Of a stretch of 58,182 nucleotides of DNA, positions 1 to 11,000 are shown piece by piece. Numbering within the stretch: the stretch's first letter is position 1; every line of letters starts with the position of its first letter. Origin of the DNA: an uncultured Blautia sp. (lineage in GTDB: Bacteria > Bacillota > Clostridia > Lachnospirales > Lachnospiraceae); contig CAKROE010000008.1 of the NCBI GenBank assembly GCA_934371915.1, positions 1 through 58,182 of the forward strand, in the 5' to 3' direction. Made by a program: the position numbers and the translations under genes. The notes beneath the pieces are model-generated. The model saw nothing but the letters and a program-made list of their open reading frames with translations, was not told the DNA's origin and did no database searches.

Positions 1-77
<77 letters not shown>

Positions 78-239
78 GTGTTTGATGTACTCAAGACAAC
101 CAACTAGCTTAGTTATCTCTCGTCATTACTGTTTTTAAAAGTTCATTCTGTTGAATGATGATTCGTTAAAGAATTTTCGAGAATCGTATGTGTTTCACTG
201 TTTAGTTATCAAGGTTCTCTGTCTTTCGACAGCTCATTT
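78..239 (-). other. rRNA operon leader
   Basis: This is a leader of about 160 nt between the proximal rRNA promoter and 16S. It contains a boxA-like antitermination element (ATTCTTTAACGA on the minus strand, about 162-175). The remainder probably forms the 5' half of the RNase III processing stalk, whose partner lies outside the window. The boxA assignment is by resemblance only. Confidence 0.55.
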
Positions 240-268
240 ATTTTATCACTGTCATTTCTGTTTGTCAA
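240..268 (-). promoter_or_regulatory. rRNA promoter, proximal
   Basis: On the minus strand a -35 TTGACA (268-263) is separated by 17 nt from a -10 TAAAAT (245-240). It lies about 160 nt upstream of 16S and is one of a tandem pair, which is typical of rRNA operons. Confidence 0.85.
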
Positions 269-339
269 GAACTTTTTTAAGTTTTTTCAAACTTTTTAAA
301 TGACTTTTCGTGATTTGTCGTTGCATCAGCAACTCGTTT

Positions 340-368
340 ACTTTATCACATTCATTTCTGAATGTCAA
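340..368 (-). promoter_or_regulatory. rRNA promoter, distal
   Basis: On the minus strand TTGACA (368-363), a 17-nt spacer and TAAAGT (345-340). It sits exactly 100 bp upstream of the proximal promoter and shares spacer sequence with it (CAGAAATGA), so the pair looks like an old duplication. Confidence 0.82.
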
Positions 369-378
369 GTACTTTTTT

Positions 379-412
379 GAAATTTTTAATTTTTTCAAAA
401 TTTAAAAATTCC
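379..412 (-). terminator. AT-rich hairpin after tRNA-Ser
   Basis: An almost perfect inverted repeat (379-389 against 402-412, one mismatch) lies directly 3' of the tRNA and just upstream of the distal rRNA promoter. It is a plausible terminator or processing hairpin separating the tRNA transcript from the rRNA promoters, but the stem is A/T only and therefore weak. Confidence 0.4.
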
Positions 413-415
413 AAA

Positions 416-503
416 CGGAGAAGGAGGGATTTGAACCCTCGCGCCGGTCACCCGACCTATACCCTTAGCAGGGGCACCTCTTCGGCCTCTTGAGTACTTC
501 TCC
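416..503 (-). tRNA. tRNA-Ser (anticodon GCU)
   Basis: The minus strand folds as a class II tRNA of 88 nt. The 7-bp acceptor is GGAGAAG/CTTCTCC with discriminator G, the anticodon loop is CTGCTAA giving GCU (reads AGC/AGU), a long variable arm follows, and the T loop reads GGTTCAAATCC. No CCA is encoded. It stands alone upstream of the rRNA promoters with its own consensus promoter. Confidence 0.95.
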
Positions 504-565
504 TGACTCCGAATTCATAATCTCTTATGCAATTTGAAGTGCGTCTTTTTCAAAACGCATGGTTA

Positions 566-594
566 ATTATACATAACACATTTTACATTGTCAA
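566..594 (-). promoter_or_regulatory. Consensus sigma-A promoter for tRNA-Ser
   Basis: On the minus strand TTGACA (594-589), a 17-nt spacer and TATAAT (571-566) match both hexamers perfectly, about 60 nt upstream of the tRNA. This fits a strongly expressed stable RNA. Confidence 0.88.
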
Positions 595-762
595 CACTTT
601 TTTTGCATTTATTTTAATATTTTTTTATTTTCTCTTTATCAAGAAAAATCAGGATTCTTTCTCCATTATCTTCTATAATATATTGGTTGTTTCGCCTCGC
701 TGTGTTAAGATCATTATAAAGCAAAACCATCAAAAAAGATCAATATATAAAGGAGAATCTTT

Positions 763-954
763 ATGACAGAGATTATAGAAGAATTTTTTACCGGATACTG
801 TAGAAATTTTGACATGACTCAGACAGTCATATGCGAATTTGAACAACTTCCGAACGGCCTTCATCTTCTGGATTCAAGCTGCGAGTACGGAGTCTGTAAG
901 TTCAGTAAAGATTGTACGCTCATGAAGCAGGCCCTCGATAGGGAAAATACCTGA
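763..954 (+). CDS. Small cysteine-containing protein of unknown function (63 aa)
   Basis: I do not recognise a named family with certainty. The ORF has a good ribosome site (AAAGGAG, 8 nt before ATG) and a TATAAT-like -10 at 674-679. The product is acidic and has five cysteines (C13, C24, C40, C45, C51), the last three spaced C-x4-C-x5-C, which could bind a metal or form disulfides. There is no signal peptide or membrane segment. It is the only plus-strand gene in the left third of the window and converges on plsC across a shared hairpin. The reading frame and ribosome site support a real gene; function is open. Confidence 0.62.
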   Translation: MTEIIEEFFTGYCRNFDMTQTVICEFEQLPNGLHLLDSSCEYGVCKFSKDCTLMKQALDRENT

Positions 955-986
955 ACTGTACCTCTGTAGCTCATCCTTATGCAAAA

Positions 987-1015
987 AACAGCCGGGAAAT
1001 TTACTCCCGGCTGTT
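987..1015 (-). terminator. Intrinsic terminator of the gyrB-gyrA-plsC operon
   Basis: A perfect 11-bp stem (987-997 with 1005-1015) has a 7-nt loop and is followed on the minus strand by a run of six Ts. It lies just beyond the plsC stop codon. It may act weakly on the convergent small gene too, but the plus-strand T tract is poor. Confidence 0.9.
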
Positions 1016-1023
1016 CTGCTATC

Positions 1024-1752
1024 TTAATTCTGTTCATCCCATCCACCATATTCCTGAATCGTTGCTTCTACTCTTTTTCTGACTTCGGCTGCGATTTCTG
1101 TGGATTTCATATCTTTATACTCTTCATAATGCATTGGCTTCAGAAAATGCACCTGTACCGTCAATGGTTCTGCAGATCCCGTATCAAATGCTTTATAGGT
1201 GTCAATCAGTGCCACCGGCACAATCGGACATTTTGCCTTCATTGCCGCCTTAAAACTTCCACCTTTAAATTCCTGCGGATGGTTTCCATGTTTGCTTCTG
1301 GTTCCCTCTGCAAAGATCAGGTAATTACGTCCATTTTTGACTTCTTTTGTGACATTGAGGATTATCTGCATGGACTGCCGGATATCTTCTCTGTCCATAA
1401 TATATGCTTTCATACAGGCAAATACCTGTCGTAAAAACGGTACGTTTCCCACTTCTTTCTTTGCAACTACAGAAAAAGGTGTCGGACACGCTTCCAGAAT
1501 AGCCAGCACATCATACAATCCCTGATGATTCGGATAAAACATAAATCCATTTTCGTTGGGGATGTTTTCGACTCCATAAGACTTCACGGTGATGTTTCCG
1601 CCTTTGTTCGCCTTATGGTCGATTTTTTTCAAAAGTGCATATCTTTCGCCTTCTGTATACTTATCCACGTTTGCAGCGTATTTGTTCAGCATAAACCAGC
1701 CCCACGGCACAAACAGGATGTTTCTTAACACCATCATTATAATTCTTTTCAT
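1024..1752 (-). CDS. plsC: 1-acyl-sn-glycerol-3-phosphate acyltransferase (PlsC family)
   Basis: This enzyme transfers an acyl chain to the 2-position of lysophosphatidate, giving phosphatidate for membrane phospholipids, and works at the cytoplasmic face of the membrane. The 242-aa length is normal for the family. A short hydrophobic N-terminus (about 5-22) is likely a membrane anchor. The catalytic HX4D motif is present as NHQGLYD (H76, D81), and the second signature EGTRS lies at about 149-153, followed by GGS and a PIVPVAL strand. It is the last gene of the run gyrB-gyrA-membrane protein-plsC, ending at a strong terminator. PlsC paralogues are common in Clostridia, so the precise acyl donor and acceptor are not certain. 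Confidence 0.85.
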   Translation of the reverse strand: MKRIIMMVLRNILFVPWGWFMLNKYAANVDKYTEGERYALLKKIDHKANKGGNITVKSYGVENIPNENGFMFYPNHQGLYDVLAILEACPTPFSVVAKKEVGNVPFLRQVFACMKAYIMDREDIRQSMQIILNVTKEVKNGRNYLIFAEGTRSKHGNHPQEFKGGSFKAAMKAKCPIVPVALIDTYKAFDTGSAEPLTVQVHFLKPMHYEEYKDMKSTEIAAEVRKRVEATIQEYGGWDEQN

Positions 1753-1779
1753 TTACGCGCACCGCCTCTTCAAAGGATT

Positions 1780-2514
1780 CTATTTCAGTTTTGCCGCAAT
1801 CTGTTCTTCATATCCCGGATTTTTCTTAATGAATTTATCATAAGCGGTTGTATAATCCTTATAAACCTGTGTATTCATAAACTCTGCATATTTTGTTGCA
1901 GCCTGTTTACTCATATCATCAGTGATTTCCGAAGGTGTCATTACATAATATTTGTCGTTATCCTTTTTCTGCACCATATAAGTACTGATGCACGGATAAC
2001 TCTGGCTGTTCTTAAGTACCAGATCGTAAATCACATACATATATGTAATTTTGCCATTCTGGTAAATCTGACCACACTGCGTAATTTCTGTCTTGTCTGC
2101 TGCGAAAGCTTTGTAATAATTTACGGTTGCATCCATTTCCTGCTGCAGATTATCATCAGCTTTTGAAACTCCGTAGCATTTCTTTGCCTTGCTTTCACTT
2201 CCTGACGTATAAGCTTCTACAAGCGTTCTGACTACTTTCTCCGGCGTCTTATGGCTGACACCGCATCCTCTTGCCGCAAATACGATCACAATGATCAGCA
2301 CGATCAGTACAGCCGCTGCTGCCAGAACTTTCTTTGGAAGTCTGGCAAGCACTGCTGCTATATCCGACATTCCTGATGTTCTTCGCGAAGAACGTCCCCT
2401 GCCGGAGGTTTTATGTCTTGTCTGCTGTCTTCTTTTTGCTGCTGCGGCTTTGGCATGTGCACCTGAAGCACCGGAGCGTTTTCTTACATTTGTTGCAGCT
2501 TTTTCCCTGTCCAT
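1780..2514 (-). CDS. Single-pass membrane protein of unknown function with basic cytoplasmic tail
   Basis: The 244-aa product has three parts. Residues 1-60 are very rich in Ala, Arg, Lys and Ser and would be cytoplasmic. Residues 63-81 form one transmembrane helix. Residues 87-244 would be outside. The external part starts TPEKVVRTLVEAY and alternates short helices and strands in a way reminiscent of NTF2-like (DUF4878-type) extracytoplasmic domains; this is an impression, not a demonstrated match. The basic Ala/Arg-rich tail could bind nucleic acid or acidic lipid. It lies between gyrA (18 bp upstream) and plsC (27 bp downstream), probably in one transcript. No catalytic motif is visible. 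Confidence 0.7.
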   Translation of the reverse strand: MDREKAATNVRKRSGASGAHAKAAAAKRRQQTRHKTSGRGRSSRRTSGMSDIAAVLARLPKKVLAAAAVLIVLIIVIVFAARGCGVSHKTPEKVVRTLVEAYTSGSESKAKKCYGVSKADDNLQQEMDATVNYYKAFAADKTEITQCGQIYQNGKITYMYVIYDLVLKNSQSYPCISTYMVQKKDNDKYYVMTPSEITDDMSKQAATKYAEFMNTQVYKDYTTAYDKFIKKNPGYEEQIAAKLK

Positions 2515-2532
2515 GATGATTTACTTTCCCCT

Positions 2533-5088
2533 TTATTCCTCTGTGCTGTCCTGATTTTCTTCTATGGTAGCATCTTCGGAAATTTCTTCTGTATTTTCGG
2601 TATCTTCAGAACTTTCTTTCTTTGCTTTATCTTCGTCTTTTTCACGTACTTTTGCAAAACTTGCAACAGTCACTCCGTCAGAAAGGTTGATCAGTTTTAC
2701 TCCTGATGTGATTCTTCCGAGGATTGAGATATCCGAGCACTGCAGACGGATAATAATACCTTCTGTAGTAATCATCATAATTTCGTTTTCTTCATTTACT
2801 GCTTTGGCACCGATAACATTGCCTGTCTTTTCGGTGATCTTGTAGCACTTCACACCCTTACCGCCACGGTTCTGACAGGTAAATTCACTGATGGATGTTC
2901 TCTTGCCCATACCGTTTTCGGATACAACGAGCAGATAATATCCCTGTGTGTTAAGCTGCATTGCCACAACTTCATCACCATCCAGCAGGTTAATACCGCG
3001 TACACCCATAGACACACGGCCGGTACTTCTGACATCGTTTTCTTTGAAGCGGATGCACTGACCGTATTTTGTTACCAGAATGATATCTTTCTTGTCATCC
3101 GTAGCCTTTACTTCGATCAGTTCATCATCATCACGAAGTGAAATTGCCGCCAGACCGATCTTTCGGACATTGGCATAATCCTGGATCGGAGTTTTCTTTA
3201 CAAGACCTTTTCTGGTCGCCATCATCAGATAGCGACCCTCTTCAAACTTGCTGATCGGGATAACTGCAGTGATGCGTTCACCCGGCATAAGCTGAAGCAG
3301 GTTGATGATTGCCGTACCTCTGGCTGTTCTTCCGGCTTCCGGAATCTCATATGCTTTCAGTCGATATACACGGCCGGTATTTGTAAAGAACATCACATAA
3401 TGATGCGTGGTTGTCATCATCAGTTCTTCAATATAGTCATCATCAAGCGTCTGCATTCCCTTGATTCCTCTGCCGCCACGGTTCTGGCTGCGGAAGTTAT
3501 CTACGGTCATTCGCTTGATGTAACCAAGTTTTGTCATGGTTATAACTGTATTTTCTCTCGGAATCATGTCTTCCATAGAAATGTCATATGCGTCAAATCC
3601 GATTGCAGTTCTTCTGTCGTCACCGTATTTTTCGGAAATCGCAAGTATTTCTTCACGGATCACGCGAAGAAGTGTGTTTCTGTCTGCCAGAATTGCTTTT
3701 AATTTACGGATTTTTTCCATTAATTCTGCATATTCTGCTTCCAGCTTTTCTCTTTCCAAACCGGTAAGAGCACGAAGACGCATATCTACGATTGCCTGCG
3801 CCTGAACATCGGTCAGTTCAAATCTGTCCATCAATTCCTGTTTGGCAACCTGTACACTTCTGGAACCACGGATAATACGGATGACTTCGTCGATATTATC
3901 AAGTGCTTTCAGCAGACCTTCTAATATATGCGCACGTTCCTGCGCTTTATTCAGATCATATTTGGTACGTCTTGTAACGACATCTTCCTGATGCGCAAGA
4001 TAGTATTTCAGCATCTCCGGAAGTGTCAGTACTTTCGGCTGAAGGCTTCCGTTTACGGCTACCAGGCAAAGCATGATCACTCCAAATGTGTCCTGAAGCT
4101 GTGTATGCTTGTACAGCTGGTTCAGAACTACATTTGCATTGGCATCTTTACGGAGATCGATACAGATACGCATACCTTCACGGCTGGAATGGTCGTTAAG
4201 GTCGGTAATTCCGTCTATTTTCTTTTCACGTACCAGCTCGGCGATCTTTTCAATCAGGCGGGCTTTATTTACCAGATAAGGAAGTTCTGTGACAATGATA
4301 CGTGATTTTCCGTTTGGTAAAGTTTCGATATTTGTCACCGCACGGACACGGATCTTGCCTCGGCCGGTACGATAAGCTTCTTCGATACCTCTTGTACCGA
4401 GAATCGTCGCACCTGTCGGGAAGTCAGGTCCTTTCACGATCTCAAGGAGTTCTTCGATCGTAGTGTCTCTGTCCTCTTCAATAATGTTGTCAATGATCTT
4501 GACAACGGCACCGATAACCTCTCTCAGGTTATGTGGCGGAATATTGGTAGCCATACCAACCGCAATACCGGAAGTTCCATTTACAAGAAGATTCGGGTAA
4601 CGGGCCGGAAGTACTACCGGCTCACGCTCAGTCTCATCAAAGTTCGGCTGAAAGTCTACGGTATCTTTATTGATATCCGCAAGCATTTCCATGGAAATCT
4701 TGCTCAGACGTGCTTCTGTGTATCGCATCGCAGCCGCGCCGTCACCATCCACGGAACCAAAGTTTCCATGACCGTCTACCAGTGGATATCTCGTAGACCA
4801 GTCCTGTGCCATATTTACAAGAGCTCCATAGATAGAGCTGTCTCCATGCGGGTGATATTTACCCATGGTATCACCGACGATACGGGCACATTTACGATGT
4901 GGCTTATCCGGACCGTTGTTCAGCTCTATCATGGAATACAGCACCCTTCTCTGTACCGGTTTCAGACCGTCTCTGACGTCCGGAAGGGCACGGGAGGCAA
5001 TAACACTCATGGCATAATCTATATAAGATTTTTCCATGGTCTTCTGCAGATCCACCTCATGGATTTTATCAAAAATATTGTCTTCCAT
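2533..5088 (-). CDS. gyrA: DNA gyrase subunit A
   Basis: GyrA cuts and rejoins DNA for negative supercoiling and works as A2B2 with GyrB. The 851-aa protein has the winged-helix breakage-reunion domain with the catalytic tyrosine at Y123 ([10 protein letters not shown]), a coiled-coil gate, and a C-terminal beta-pinwheel beginning near the GyrA box QNRGGRG; a second copy, QNRGGKG, occurs in a later blade. This box marks gyrase rather than topoisomerase IV. In the quinolone region the motif is HGDSSIYG: S84 corresponds to E. coli Ser83, and G88 occupies the position of E. coli Asp87. The C-terminus is an acidic tail rich in Glu. It starts 11 bp after the gyrB stop, so the two are cotranscribed. 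Confidence 0.97.
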   Translation of the reverse strand: MEDNIFDKIHEVDLQKTMEKSYIDYAMSVIASRALPDVRDGLKPVQRRVLYSMIELNNGPDKPHRKCARIVGDTMGKYHPHGDSSIYGALVNMAQDWSTRYPLVDGHGNFGSVDGDGAAAMRYTEARLSKISMEMLADINKDTVDFQPNFDETEREPVVLPARYPNLLVNGTSGIAVGMATNIPPHNLREVIGAVVKIIDNIIEEDRDTTIEELLEIVKGPDFPTGATILGTRGIEEAYRTGRGKIRVRAVTNIETLPNGKSRIIVTELPYLVNKARLIEKIAELVREKKIDGITDLNDHSSREGMRICIDLRKDANANVVLNQLYKHTQLQDTFGVIMLCLVAVNGSLQPKVLTLPEMLKYYLAHQEDVVTRRTKYDLNKAQERAHILEGLLKALDNIDEVIRIIRGSRSVQVAKQELMDRFELTDVQAQAIVDMRLRALTGLEREKLEAEYAELMEKIRKLKAILADRNTLLRVIREEILAISEKYGDDRRTAIGFDAYDISMEDMIPRENTVITMTKLGYIKRMTVDNFRSQNRGGRGIKGMQTLDDDYIEELMMTTTHHYVMFFTNTGRVYRLKAYEIPEAGRTARGTAIINLLQLMPGERITAVIPISKFEEGRYLMMATRKGLVKKTPIQDYANVRKIGLAAISLRDDDELIEVKATDDKKDIILVTKYGQCIRFKENDVRSTGRVSMGVRGINLLDGDEVVAMQLNTQGYYLLVVSENGMGKRTSISEFTCQNRGGKGVKCYKITEKTGNVIGAKAVNEENEIMMITTEGIIIRLQCSDISILGRITSGVKLINLSDGVTVASFAKVREKDEDKAKKESSEDTENTEEISEDATIEENQDSTEE

Positions 5089-5099
5089 TCTTTATTCTC

Positions 5100-7043
<1,944 letters not shown>

Positions 7044-7105
7044 CTATATTTATCTGCAGACAGATGCTTCTGTCATTTTAAAAATAGGCATAATAATACT
7101 TATTT

Positions 7106-7134
7106 ATTATAGCACAAAATGGCTCTTTTTCCAA
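7106..7134 (-). promoter_or_regulatory. gyrB-gyrA promoter
   Basis: On the minus strand TTGGAA (7134-7129), a 17-nt spacer and a perfect TATAAT (7111-7106), leaving an untranslated leader of roughly 75 nt before gyrB. Confidence 0.75.
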
Positions 7135-7182
7135 CCGCGAATCCCCGTTTTAAAGGGATTTCTTTTCGTACACAGAAAAAGA

Positions 7183-7200
7183 CCATGCATCTTTGCATGG
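7183..7200 (-). terminator. Intrinsic terminator of the adhesin operon
   Basis: A 7-bp stem CCATGCA/TGCATGG with a 4-nt loop is followed on the minus strand by TCTTTTTC, 20 bp beyond the stop of the small acidic secreted protein. Confidence 0.75.
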
Positions 7201-7222
7201 CCCTTTCCAAAATTGGAATAGT

Positions 7223-7984
7223 CTAAAAACTGAAACCGGATGAACTTACTGTATCTGCATTACTCTCTGCGGTAACATCTTCTGCAACTGTACCCTCTTC
7301 TGTTTTTGAAATGTGTAAAGCACTCTGTTTGTCACTTTCTTCCAGCGGAACTGCATTCTTGAATTCCATCTGGATTTCCGCTGCACCCTTCGGAATCTCT
7401 GCTTCATTTCCATCAACCGTAAAAGTTATATCATAAAATGTATATTCTGCATCTTCTGCTGTACCGAGACTGTCTACAGATGCCTTTTTGGCTTCTTCAT
7501 ATCTCGGATCACCCGGCATAAGCTTCTCTGCTTTGATTTCTGCATTCTCAGGAAGTGCTGCTTCCTCAGATACTTTGGCAGTGATCACAACTTCTTCATT
7601 TTCATAAAGAAAATCTGTTTTGATAGCCGGCTCTTCCGGATCTGTAAGTTCTTCGGCTTCGTCTGAAAATATGATTTCTACATCTTCTCCGGATATTTCA
7701 TCTGTTCCCTCATCCGAAACTGTTTGCGAAGGATCTGCCTGAATCTCCTGATTTTCTTCCGCCTGTACTTCTGTTTCTTCCTGAACCGGTTCGATCTCTG
7801 TAACTTCTTCCTCCGGAATCTCTTCTGCGAACTCTATGACCGGTTCTTCACTGGCTTCAACAGCCTCCTCAGACTGGATTTCTATGTCACTTACATCTGC
7901 TGCTGAAACAAGCGAAAATCCTGTTCCGATCATTGCAACAGTCACGAAAACTGCTGCCAGTTTTTTTATTATATTATTTTTCAT
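7223..7984 (-). CDS. Secreted acidic protein, possibly a truncated surface-protein relative
   Basis: The 253-aa product begins with a typical signal peptide (MKNNIIKKLAAVFVTVAMIG, cleavage likely near SAA). Residues 30-125 are extremely acidic and Glu-rich with no clear fold. The C-terminal half holds a globular region containing AKVSEEAALPENAEI, GDPRYEEA, YTFYDITF and AEIQMEF, ending ADTVSSSGFSF and stop. In large Firmicutes surface proteins a related module usually continues past the FSF segment with a further beta strand, so this protein may be truncated; that comparison is from memory. There is no sorting signal or membrane anchor. It starts 16 bp after the large adhesin stop and is surely cotranscribed, suggesting an accessory or partner role. 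Confidence 0.65.
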   Translation of the reverse strand: MKNNIIKKLAAVFVTVAMIGTGFSLVSAADVSDIEIQSEEAVEASEEPVIEFAEEIPEEEVTEIEPVQEETEVQAEENQEIQADPSQTVSDEGTDEISGEDVEIIFSDEAEELTDPEEPAIKTDFLYENEEVVITAKVSEEAALPENAEIKAEKLMPGDPRYEEAKKASVDSLGTAEDAEYTFYDITFTVDGNEAEIPKGAAEIQMEFKNAVPLEESDKQSALHISKTEEGTVAEDVTAESNADTVSSSGFSF

Positions 7985-8000
7985 AACCCGACCTCCTTTT

Positions 8001-11000
8001 TTAGTTTTTAACGTTTTTGTTGTGTTTCTTTATTCCTGTTAAAATCACTGCAGCTGCTGCCAGAAGAAGCACCACATATAATGCAATTGGTGTATCATCA
8101 CCTGTCTTTGGTGATGTCGTAGAATATGTCACAGATTTCGTCTGTGCACTGCTGCCCTGACTTGTCTTCTGGGAGGTCATTGTCTTCTGTGTTGTTTCCT
8201 TTTCGGGTTCTTCCTCCTCTTCCTTTTCCTCTGTTGTTTTTTCTTTCTCCGGCTCTGTATTTGTGATAACAACTGTCGCTGCTGTATTTGCAGAATCAAA
8301 TACTACAGAAGTCGCACTGACTGATACTTTGTACGCAAAATCTGATGTTCCGGCAACAGGTTTGCCGTTTACATCTGTCTCGGCAATATACAACGTCGTC
8401 GTTTCATTATCCTCAAGACCGACTTTTATCACACTGCTTACTTCTGATGTATCATTCAGTTTCAGCGGAACTATATTCTGTGAAACTTTATCAGAAAGCG
8501 TTGTATGATTTTCGTCCGCAAAAATTCCGGCATAGAATGTTTCATTGCCCTTTTTCGCATTTCCGTCTGCACCGACCAGTTTCTTCGTGATCGTCAGATT
8601 TCCTTCTACATAAAATCCATCTGGTTTTTTCACAAATACGTTATCAAAATAAACCGTCTGCGTGCCATTCGGTTCTGTAACAGTCACTGAATTGCCATCA
8701 TTAAATCTTGCCTGATATACTGTTCCGTCTGCAAGTGTACCCTTTGTCTGAGCTTTTCCTTCTGCATCACATTCAGCAACATAATATTTCTGATTCACTT
8801 CAAGATTTGTGAATTTTACACTTGATACTGAATTATTCTTAAATACAATTTCTTTTACCTCAGAAACGCGCTGTTCACATGCTTCGTCAGAATACAATGC
8901 CACATAAAATGTCTGATCGATTGCCATGAGATTTCCGTCAGTTTCTTTCAGGCTCTTGGTCACTTCTACAGAAGCTTTTGCTTTTTCCAACAAGCTATCT
9001 TCAATGAGAAGGATTCCATCCTCATTGACTGTCGTCGTAGTCTGTTCTTTGTCGATCTTACCGTCTTCACCGATCACAAATACGGTATCTGCCGCAAGAT
9101 CATATCCAGCCGGTGCAAGATTTTCATGTAATGTATATTTCACACCAGCTTTCAGACCTTTGATTTCCTGCGGTACAGTTTCTGATATCCAGTTTCTTAC
9201 AACAGTTCCATTCTCATCCAGAATCTGGATTTCTGCGCCTTCCAGTACTTTACTTGTATCTTTGATATCCACTTTACTGATACTTACAGAAGTAGGTTCT
9301 TCTACGTATTTGTTTACGTATTCTGCTGTTTCGTTCTGACAGGCGTCACCGTTTTTCCAGACAGATACTTCTTTTTTCAGTTCACCGGAACCATCATCTG
9401 TTACCACAACTTTATAGTGGTATTCTGTAGTATTTTTTTCGTATCTTTCGCCTGCATCAGCTTCTTTTACTACATAGTAGTATGTACCGGCACCACCATC
9501 GATGCTGTCTGTCTGTACTGTTGCATATTTACGCGGAGCAAAGCTTCCGCTGCCTGTTCCATCGTCTCCGATGGTTACTTCTACGCTGTCATCTGCTGCC
9601 TCGCCGGTTGCCCATGTTTCATCCGCTTTGTAAAGATTAAAGGTAAATTTCTGACCTTTTGCCTTATCTGTACTGAGCCCTTCGATGCTCTTCTTTACAC
9701 TTACAGTAAAGTCTGTATCTGCTGCCTGGTAATGATTCGTAAAAGTGACACCCAACTCTTTGTCGATTGCCTTTCCATCAACTGTAACTGCTGTTACTTC
9801 AAGTGCTTTATCGACTTCGTCTACTTTGATGACAACTGTATGTTTTGTATCATCTTTTGTATATCCCTTTGCATCTTCTGACAGATTTTTTTCTTCTACT
9901 GTGTAGGTATAGGTATCGGCCCTGTTAAATTTGATCTGTTTAAATCTCTTTGTCTCTGCTCCGTTTACCGTAACTTCGTCTTCATACCCTTCTCCGGAAA
10001 GTTTGAATGTAAACTGCCTGTTTACAGTTCCATTCTCCGGATAACCTGTAATCACTTTTGTTACCGGAATTTCATAAGATGTTTCTGTCGGCTGCGGAAC
10101 TACATATTTATTTACGTATTCTGCTGTTTCGTCCTGACAGGCATCGTCATTTTTCCAGACAGATACTTCTTTTTTCAGTTCACCGGAACCATCATCTGTT
10201 ACCACAACTTTATAGCGGTATTCTGTAGTATTTTTTTCGTATCTTTCGCCTGCATCAGCTTCTTTTACTACATAGTAGTATGTACCGGCACCTCCATCGA
10301 TACTGTCACTCTGTATCGTTGCATATTTACGCGGCGCAAAGCTTCCGTTGCCTGTTCCGTCGTCTCCGATCGTTACTTCTACGGTGTCATCTGCTGTATC
10401 TGAGGTTTCCCATTCGGCATCTGATTTGTAAAGATTAAAGGTGAAGTTCTGACCTTTTGCCTTATCTGTGCTGAGCCCTTCGATGCTCTTCTTTACATTT
10501 ACAGTAAAGTCTGTATCTGCTGCCTGATAATGATTCGTAAAAGTGACACCCAACTCTTTGTCGATTGCCTTTCCGTCAACTGTAACTGCTGTTACTTCAA
10601 GTGCTTTATCGACTTCGTCTACTTTGATGACAACTGTATGTTTTGTATCATCTTTTGTATATCCCTTTGCATCTTCTGACAGATTTTTTTCTTCTACTGT
10701 GTAGGTATAGGTATCGGCCCTGTTAAATTTGATCTGTTTAAATCTCTTTGTCTCTGCTCCGTTTACCGTAACTTCGTCTTTATATTCTTCTCCGGAAAGT
10801 CCGAATGTAAACTGTCTGTTTACGGTTCCATTCTCCGGATAACCTGTGATCACTTTCGTTACCGGAATTTCATAAGATGTTTCTGTCGGCTGCGTAGTAT
10901 CTGTTTTATTGTCAAATATAAATCCGGATTGCCCGCTTAACGCTGTGAGACTATCTTCATCCGGCAGACTGTTTCCGATATCTTCAGGTACTGCATAGTA

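Noticed and set aside
527..766. Plus-strand ORF of 79 aa, hydrophobic
   Set aside because: It runs through the tRNA-Ser promoter and the AT-rich 5' region of the small Cys gene and has no ribosome site; composition reflects AT-rich DNA.
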